This document shows positions 58,210 to 64,000 of a DNA stretch of 64,000 nt, piece after piece (position 1 is the stretch's first letter; the number at the start of each line of letters is the position of its first letter). The stretch is taken from NCBI GenBank assembly GCA_001874005.1, contig MNYJ01000167.1:1-64000 (forward strand), read 5' to 3'. The stretch is from Desulfobacteraceae bacterium CG2_30_51_40. GTDB taxonomy: Bacteria > Desulfobacterota > DSM-4660 > Desulfatiglandales > Desulfatiglandaceae. Position numbers and translations under genes: made by a program. The notes beneath the pieces were generated by a model, which was not told where the DNA came from, searched no databases, and was given only the letters and a program-made list of their open reading frames with translations.

Positions 58210-58653
58210 CTATTTCAACCCCATAACCAGCCTGTAGATCCAGTTTGCCGCCAGAGCAGCGATCAAGACTATGAAAAGTCCCTTTGAAGAACGAGGCATT
58301 AGAGACACCGACACCCTTCTTCCTACAAAAAGCTCAGCTATAAAAAAGGCAACACTTAAAAGGGCACAAACCAAGACAGCAACATACAAAAGCGCCCCCA
58401 ATGGAGAGTTGAAAAAGGCCCAGGCCCAGTCTCCTGCAGCCATGGCCCAGAATGATCTTGTCGTGCCGCAAAGGGGACAGGGATATCCTGTCCATCGAAG
58501 AAAGCTACACGGTCTCAAGGGGATGATATCCAGCGGGACAAAACGGGACAAACTCAGGACTAGTACCGCCCCAAGAACCATCACCAAACGGCCGGCAGAC
58601 AAGCCCTCAGTCAAAGCCCTGTTAAGAAGACTTCTCCTCGATAAGCCGTCCAT
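58210..58653 (-). CDS. DUF2752 family membrane protein
   Basis: PCSFLRWTGYPCPLCGTTRSFWAMAAGDWAWAFFNSPLGALLYV. Confidence 0.88.
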   Translation of the reverse strand: MDGLSRRSLLNRALTEGLSAGRLVMVLGAVLVLSLSRFVPLDIIPLRPCSFLRWTGYPCPLCGTTRSFWAMAAGDWAWAFFNSPLGALLYVAVLVCALLSVAFFIAELFVGRRVSVSLMPRSSKGLFIVLIAALAANWIYRLVMGLK

Positions 58654-59236
58654 TTGAAAATATATCCCGATAAGCAACGGTTAATATACAAGCCTGGATA
58701 GGCAGGGTAACGACGACTCCTATCGCGCAAAGCACAAGTCCGACAGTGCCGATAAGGCTTGCGATGGCTGAAAAGCTCAAGAAATGCCAGAAATTGCTCC
58801 TGGCAACTTGATAGCTTTGAGCGGATGCCTGCCAAAACCCCATACCTCTGTCCACTATAAGAAACATGCCGAATATCAGAAGCGCCTGAGCCACATAAGC
58901 GATAAAAATGGCGGCAAGTTGCCCTACGCACGGAAAAAATGAGACCACTGCCCCTGCAATAATAGTGGCAATCCCCCAGACGAATACAAAAAGAAGGGAA
59001 TCAAGAAAGAACTGAAAGCCTTTCATGAGCAGTCCCAGCTCTGCCTTTTCACCAGGTCCGTCAAAAAGCCTCAACGTAATCATAATCATGCCGGCTATCA
59101 TCGGCCCTGCAAGAATACCCGCCGTGGCGGCGCTGAGTATCACGGCTATCAGAGTAGCAAGAATGAGGAAGGGAGCGTTCTTCTTAAAGAGGGAAAAACC
59201 ATCCTCGAACCATTTGCCGTATTTTACCTCTGTCAT
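58622..59236 (-). CDS. Conserved integral membrane protein, start near MTEVKYG
   Basis: MTEVKYGKWFEDGFSLFKKNAPFLILATLIAVILSAATAGILAGPMIAGMIMITLRLFDG; multiple TM segments. Confidence 0.75.
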   Translation of the reverse strand: MTEVKYGKWFEDGFSLFKKNAPFLILATLIAVILSAATAGILAGPMIAGMIMITLRLFDGPGEKAELGLLMKGFQFFLDSLLFVFVWGIATIIAGAVVSFFPCVGQLAAIFIAYVAQALLIFGMFLIVDRGMGFWQASAQSYQVARSNFWHFLSFSAIASLIGTVGLVLCAIGVVVTLPIQACILTVAYRDIFSNGRLIEEKSS

Positions 59237-59459
59237 GGAAAAGGCCTTTCTCCCCAAGAAGGCAACTGAAATCTATTTGATCATGTTCAGGGATTTTATA
59301 ATACACCTCCGGTTCTTCGCGGGCAAGATCAATAAAGGAGGAGAGAGTGGACATCTAAACCGAATATCAAAAACCCATTTTATTTGAAAATTTGGCCGGC
59401 AGGCTGAAGGGCATTTGAAATGAACAAGTTGCCATGATAACCAGAGGATCAGCAAAATA

Positions 59460-59555
59460 ACCTGCCCCACCCTTCCCTCCCCCCTTGAGGGTGAGGGATA
59501 TATGGAATGGGGAGATTCTCATGCCTTGTTTTGCCCTGCCCGGGCATGCGGATTA
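59460..59555 (-). repeat. Diverged R2-type repeat
   Basis: cctgccccacccttccctccccccttgagggtgaggg...gccctgcccgggcatgcggattag. Confidence 0.5.
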
Positions 59556-59620
59556 GCACGCAGCAATAAGGGGAGATAAGCGAAGCAGATAGACGTTTTC
59601 AACAGCCTGCTGACAGAGGA

Positions 59621-60637
59621 TCAGCATCCATCGCTTGCCCTGGGTTTTCTCTTGGGAACAGTTGTCTTGGCAGGCCCCTGCCGGACGACCTTTCCCTGAC
59701 CCGGAGAACCTATCTCTACAGGATACCCCTTTTTACACCACTCAATCCATGCGCCGTCATAAACGCTTACGTTTGTGTAACCAAGAAGCCTTGCAGCGAA
59801 ATAATCCACAGTACCGAAACAGCCGCTCACGCATGTGAAGGCAATATGTTTATCAGGCGCAATGCCCTTTGCCTGGAAGATATCTCTAATTTCAACGGCC
59901 GACTTGAACTCCTTATAGTTCTCTCCTGTAAGAAGTTGCATGAACATCAGATTGCTTGAACCGGGGATTCTCCCAAGCTTTTCACCAGCTCGGCTCATCT
60001 CTTTTCCAACGAATTCATCCGGCCTCCTGGAATCAACAACAACAAGGTTCAGCCTATCAAAAATCCCTATGTACCCCTCAAGCTCACCGGCAGTCATGAG
60101 GCGATTTCTGTTGAATGCCTTGACCGAATATTTGACTTCCGGAAAATTGGGAGATTCGGTTACGAGTGGACGCTTTTCGGCCATCCATTTATCTATCCCG
60201 CCATCCAGTACTGACATCTTCTCATGTCCCAGCATCTCCAATGCCCAGAAAACCCTGGTTGTAGCAGGAAGCCTCTGGGAACGGCCTACAAGGATGATAT
60301 GATGATCGGATGACACACCCTTTGCCTCAAGAAAAGAGATAAGGTCCTTGAGTATAAGCATCTCCTCCACACCATCCTTCATTCCCTTTATTGCCGATGT
60401 GGGCATGCGGATTGAATTGGCTATATGCCCTTTTGCGTAAAACGCGTCAACCGGTTCAATATCCTGCCTGTCAAGTATCCTGATGCCGGGATCGCTCAGG
60501 TGCTCAGAGAGCCACTGGGTTGTGACAAGGAAGCGTGATTCCGTATATCCGCCGTTTTCTACCGCCAACGCACCCGCAGCAGAAATAATCAGGTATAAAA
60601 TGCCGATAGTACCAATAAGCCGAAATCTTTTTGCCAT
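59621..60637 (-). CDS. Exported rhodanese / 3-mercaptopyruvate sulfurtransferase-like protein
   Basis: 338 aa; signal peptide; two rhodanese domains, catalytic loop FTCVSGCFGTVDYFAARLLGYTNVSVYDGAWIEW. Confidence 0.9.
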   Translation of the reverse strand: MAKRFRLIGTIGILYLIISAAGALAVENGGYTESRFLVTTQWLSEHLSDPGIRILDRQDIEPVDAFYAKGHIANSIRMPTSAIKGMKDGVEEMLILKDLISFLEAKGVSSDHHIILVGRSQRLPATTRVFWALEMLGHEKMSVLDGGIDKWMAEKRPLVTESPNFPEVKYSVKAFNRNRLMTAGELEGYIGIFDRLNLVVVDSRRPDEFVGKEMSRAGEKLGRIPGSSNLMFMQLLTGENYKEFKSAVEIRDIFQAKGIAPDKHIAFTCVSGCFGTVDYFAARLLGYTNVSVYDGAWIEWCKKGYPVEIGSPGQGKVVRQGPAKTTVPKRKPRASDGC

Positions 60638-60982
60638 TAAATCCTCCTCCTCGATTTTGAGATATTAAACAATAAAATGCCCTATTAATTCCCGGGGGAA
60701 AGCTATGTTCCACGGACATTTATAGCCTAAAGCAATAAATATGCCTCACACGCTAGTATTATCGCATCTCAAAACGCTGAAGATCAGACACTATAAATGA
60801 TAAATTTTTATCTTAAATGTCTTTAAATCCTAGGATGGGGTGCGCTAAGATTAACAGATGTTTAAATAGTAGTCATCGAGGGAAACTCTGACTTCCAACC
60901 TGCGTTCACTGGTCCAAAATGCAATGAGAAAATAATACAATTTCAGCAGGCATTCCGTCGTTGTCCGGGTACACAAAATCGC

Positions 60983-61011
60983 TTGACTTTCGGCGTTGCC
61001 CTATATAGGAT
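60983..61011 (+). promoter_or_regulatory. Sigma70-like promoter for rrf2-cydAB (TTGACT-N17-TAGGAT)
   Basis: -35 60983-60988, -10 61006-61011, GTG start at 61052. Confidence 0.4.
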
Positions 61012-61051
61012 TAATATCATCATAATTATACCATTTACACGAGGTCTCAAA

Positions 61052-61507
61052 GTGCGTATAACCAGGGCAGCAGAATATGCGGTCAGATGTATCCTTTTTA
61101 TTTGTATGAAGGCGCAAGGTGAAATTGTCACCAAAAGGGAAATAGCCCGAGAAATGGATATCCCTGACCAGTTTCTGGGAAAAATTGCCGGGGCCCTCGC
61201 GCGTGCCGGCATTCTTGAGATAGTTCAAGGAGCCAGGGGTGGATACAGACTCCTTCGCATGCCCTCAAAGATATCTCTTCTGGATGTGGTTGAGGCCATA
61301 GGAGGTGAAATCTTCCTAAACGACTGCATTATGAACCCTTCATCATGTTCGAGAGTTCAGGGCTGCGCTGTACACAGAGTCTGGGAAAAGGCGAGAAACC
61401 AACTCAGAGAAACCCTCGGCTGCACCCTTTTTTCAGACCTGTTGGCTGAGGAATCCTGCCCTGCGGGAAAGTCTTTTAATAACGCGGCAGGCAGGACGAT
61501 AGAATGA
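61052..61507 (+). CDS. Rrf2 family transcriptional regulator with three-Cys cluster (GTG start)
   Basis: VRITRAAEYAVRCILFI...DIPDQFLGKIAGALARAGILEIVQGARGGYRL; NDCIMNPSSCSRVQGC. Confidence 0.9.
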   Translation: MRITRAAEYAVRCILFICMKAQGEIVTKREIAREMDIPDQFLGKIAGALARAGILEIVQGARGGYRLLRMPSKISLLDVVEAIGGEIFLNDCIMNPSSCSRVQGCAVHRVWEKARNQLRETLGCTLFSDLLAEESCPAGKSFNNAAGRTIE

Positions 61508-61547
61508 TTAAACCCTTAGCAGCCGCTAACGCGGACGGAAAGGAGGA

Positions 61548-62858
61548 ATGAAGGTGGATGCATTAATCTTGTCAAGGCTTCAGTTTGCCGCAGCTACGTT
61601 TTTTCATTTCCTGTTCGTACCACTGACTCTCGGGCTTTCAATACTGGTTGCCGTCATGGAGACAAAGTACGCTCGAACAGGGGACAATCTCTACCTGCGC
61701 ATGACAAAATTCTGGGGGAAGATATTCCTGATAAACTTTGCGATAGGGATAGTCACCGGCATTACCCTGGAATTTCAGTTCGGAACCAATTGGTCCAGGT
61801 ATTCTGCGTTTGTCGGCGACATATTCGGTTCTCTTTTGGCCATAGAGGCTACAGCCGCCTTCTTCCTGGAATCAACCCTCATAGGCGTCTGGATCTTCGG
61901 GTGGAATAAACTCTCAAGAAAGGCCCATGCTGCGGTCATGTGGCTTATAGCAGGTGCGTCAACCTTATCTGCTGTATGGATACTAATTGCCAACTCCTGG
62001 ATGCAACACCCGGTGGGATATGTCTTAAGAAACGGCAGGGCCGAATTGAGCGACTTTGCCGCCGTGGTATTCCAGCCGTGGGCTATCCTTGAATTTGTCC
62101 ACACGGTATCAGCGGCCTATATCCTGAGCGCCTTTTTTGTCATGGGGATAAGCGCCTATCACCTTCTTAAAAGACAGCATATCGAATTCTTTACAAGATC
62201 TTTTAGAATCGCCCTTGTCTTCGGCCTTGTATTCACATTGGTCGAGGTGGTCGAGGGACATCTGCACGGAGCTGATCTGGCTGAAAAGCAACCAACCAAA
62301 CTGGCAGCTATGGAAGCCCACTGGGAAACAAGTACATACGCGCCGAAATACCTCTTTGCCATCCCGGATGAAGAACAGGAAAGAAACCTTATACAGATAA
62401 TGCCCATCCCCGGAATGTTGAGTCTATTGGCCCGACACTCCCTTTCAGCCGAGGTAAAGGGCCTGAAGGATTTCCCAAGGGATGAAAGACCGCCGGTATT
62501 TATTTCCTTTGCCGCCTTTAACACAATGGTGGCGCTGGGATTTTATTTCCTGCTTATGACCGTGGTCGGCTGGTTCAAGAGAAACAAACTACTTGAAAGC
62601 AGGGGCTACCTGCGGCTGATGCTTTACTCCATCCCACTTCCATATCTGGCCAATGAACTGGGATGGACCCTTGCTGAGGTAGGTCGTCAACCGTGGATTG
62701 TTTACGGTCTTATGAAGACAAGCGATGCGCACTCCCCTATTGCGGCCTCGCAGGTGGGAATTAGCCTTGTCGCCTTTATCCTGGTTTACGGGCTGATTGG
62801 AATAATAGGCTACTACCTTATGGCACGGCATGCTGCAAAAGGCCCTGAAGCAGCATGA
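61548..62858 (+). CDS. cydA: Cytochrome bd-type ubiquinol oxidase subunit I
   Basis: SRLQFAAATFFHFLFVPLTLG, ELGWTLAEVGRQPWIVYG. Confidence 0.96.
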   Translation: MKVDALILSRLQFAAATFFHFLFVPLTLGLSILVAVMETKYARTGDNLYLRMTKFWGKIFLINFAIGIVTGITLEFQFGTNWSRYSAFVGDIFGSLLAIEATAAFFLESTLIGVWIFGWNKLSRKAHAAVMWLIAGASTLSAVWILIANSWMQHPVGYVLRNGRAELSDFAAVVFQPWAILEFVHTVSAAYILSAFFVMGISAYHLLKRQHIEFFTRSFRIALVFGLVFTLVEVVEGHLHGADLAEKQPTKLAAMEAHWETSTYAPKYLFAIPDEEQERNLIQIMPIPGMLSLLARHSLSAEVKGLKDFPRDERPPVFISFAAFNTMVALGFYFLLMTVVGWFKRNKLLESRGYLRLMLYSIPLPYLANELGWTLAEVGRQPWIVYGLMKTSDAHSPIAASQVGISLVAFILVYGLIGIIGYYLMARHAAKGPEAA

Positions 62859-62899
62859 GGTTAACTAACCTGCATTTATTTTTAAGAAGGAGGTAAAGA

Positions 62900-63928
62900 A
62901 TGGAACTGGCAAGCATCTGGTTTTTCATCTGGGGACTGCTCTGGGCGATTTATTTCATCACCGATGGATTCGACCTGGGCATAGGAATTCTCCTGCCTTT
63001 CCTTGGGAAGAAGGAGGAAGAAAGAAGGACAATGCTGCGGGCAATGGGTCCTCTATGGAATGGAAACGAGGTATGGTTGATAACCGCCGGAGGCGTTACC
63101 TTTGCCGCCTTCCCAATGCTCTATGCCGTTATGTTCAGCTCCCTCTATTCAGCCCTAATGCTCGTTTTGTTCGGATTGATCATAAGGGGGGTATGTGTTG
63201 ATCTAAGGGCAAAAGCCAATACGAACGCCTGGAGAAGGATATCCGACGCGGGTATCTTTCTGGGGAGTCTGCTTCCCGGGATACTTCTGGGAGCAGCGTT
63301 CGCCAATATATTCCGTGGGCTGCCGATTGATAAAGAAGGGATATTTCATGGCTCCATACTGACCCTGCTCAATCCATACGGCCTACTGGGCGGAGTGCTT
63401 TTCCTGATGTTTTTCCTGCTTCATGGAAGTATCTGGCTCTCGATCAAGACTCAAGGGGAGCTGAGAGTTAAGGCCGCCGCTACATCTGCCGGACTTTGGG
63501 TGGCGCTTTTGATTGCGGCAGTAGTTTTTCTGATATCATCTGCCTTCGCTACCACCCTGTATGATAACTATATATCAAGACCCGGCCTCGGAGTTGTCAT
63601 ACTCATAGCAGTGGCAAGCATACTTGCAATCCGCTTCTTTCTCGCCAAAAAAGCCTACTGGAAGGCATGGTTTTCCTGCGCAATTTCCATTCTGGCTTCA
63701 ACATTTTTTGGGGTCATAGGGCTTTTTCCGGCGATGTTTCCCTCAAGCCTCAACCGGGAATGGAGTCTTACCGCCTTCAACGCCTCATCAAGCCCTCTTA
63801 CTCTCAAGATAATGCTCATAGTCGCAATTATTTTTGTTCCCATTGTACTTGCCTATCAGATATGGGCCTACGGCCTCTTCAGACATCCTGTCACTGAAAA
63901 GGAAATGGCATCTGAGGATTCCTATTAG
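62900..63928 (+). CDS. cydB: Cytochrome bd-type ubiquinol oxidase subunit II
   Basis: WFFIWGLLWAIYFITDGFDLGIGILLPFL, GPLWNGNEVWLITAGG. Confidence 0.96.
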   Translation: MELASIWFFIWGLLWAIYFITDGFDLGIGILLPFLGKKEEERRTMLRAMGPLWNGNEVWLITAGGVTFAAFPMLYAVMFSSLYSALMLVLFGLIIRGVCVDLRAKANTNAWRRISDAGIFLGSLLPGILLGAAFANIFRGLPIDKEGIFHGSILTLLNPYGLLGGVLFLMFFLLHGSIWLSIKTQGELRVKAAATSAGLWVALLIAAVVFLISSAFATTLYDNYISRPGLGVVILIAVASILAIRFFLAKKAYWKAWFSCAISILASTFFGVIGLFPAMFPSSLNREWSLTAFNASSSPLTLKIMLIVAIIFVPIVLAYQIWAYGLFRHPVTEKEMASEDSY

Positions 63929-64000
63929 CAATATCCTTTGATACTGCTGTGCCATACCCTATCCACAACTGTCTGGGGGATGGCACAGCCCCCCTGTTCC

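Overview
Chromosomal window from an anaerobic or facultatively anaerobic bacterium. Gene content suggests a Deltaproteobacteria/Desulfobacterota relative, but this is inference because no rRNA is present. It is densely coding, with about 50 supportable protein genes and two tRNAs. Main modules: MaoC-like/acyl-CoA synthetase/GlcD-like oxidase/MFS; MarR-DsrE-TusA-membrane cytochrome-HdrD-like Fe-S; FadL; tldD-pmbA; a branched-chain amino-acid type ABC transporter (livKHMGF); nadE; a compact bacterial V/A-type ATPase operon; a globin-PsiE fusion; HdrC-HdrB-long HdrA; GMC oxidoreductase; MBL-fold + ATP-grasp pair; adenine deaminase; GH15 glucoamylase; tRNA-Leu and tRNA-Ala; PldA; PilZ; a 4-hydroxybutyryl-CoA-dehydratase-like/acyl-CoA ligase/SDR cluster; YgiQ; rhodanese; Rrf2-cydAB. 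The most unusual non-coding signal is a family of five intergenic elements, each exactly 140 bp. They are imperfect palindromes over their full length (termini TGTCCATCCGG...CCGGATGGACA) and the best copy has a perfect 8-bp target duplication (CCACCTAG). Two inverted copies closely bracket tldD-pmbA, and others sit at the edges of a second modular GC-rich repeat family (at least six copies). No CRISPR array, rRNA or intact transposase was seen. All homology calls are from recognition of sequence motifs, not from database searches.
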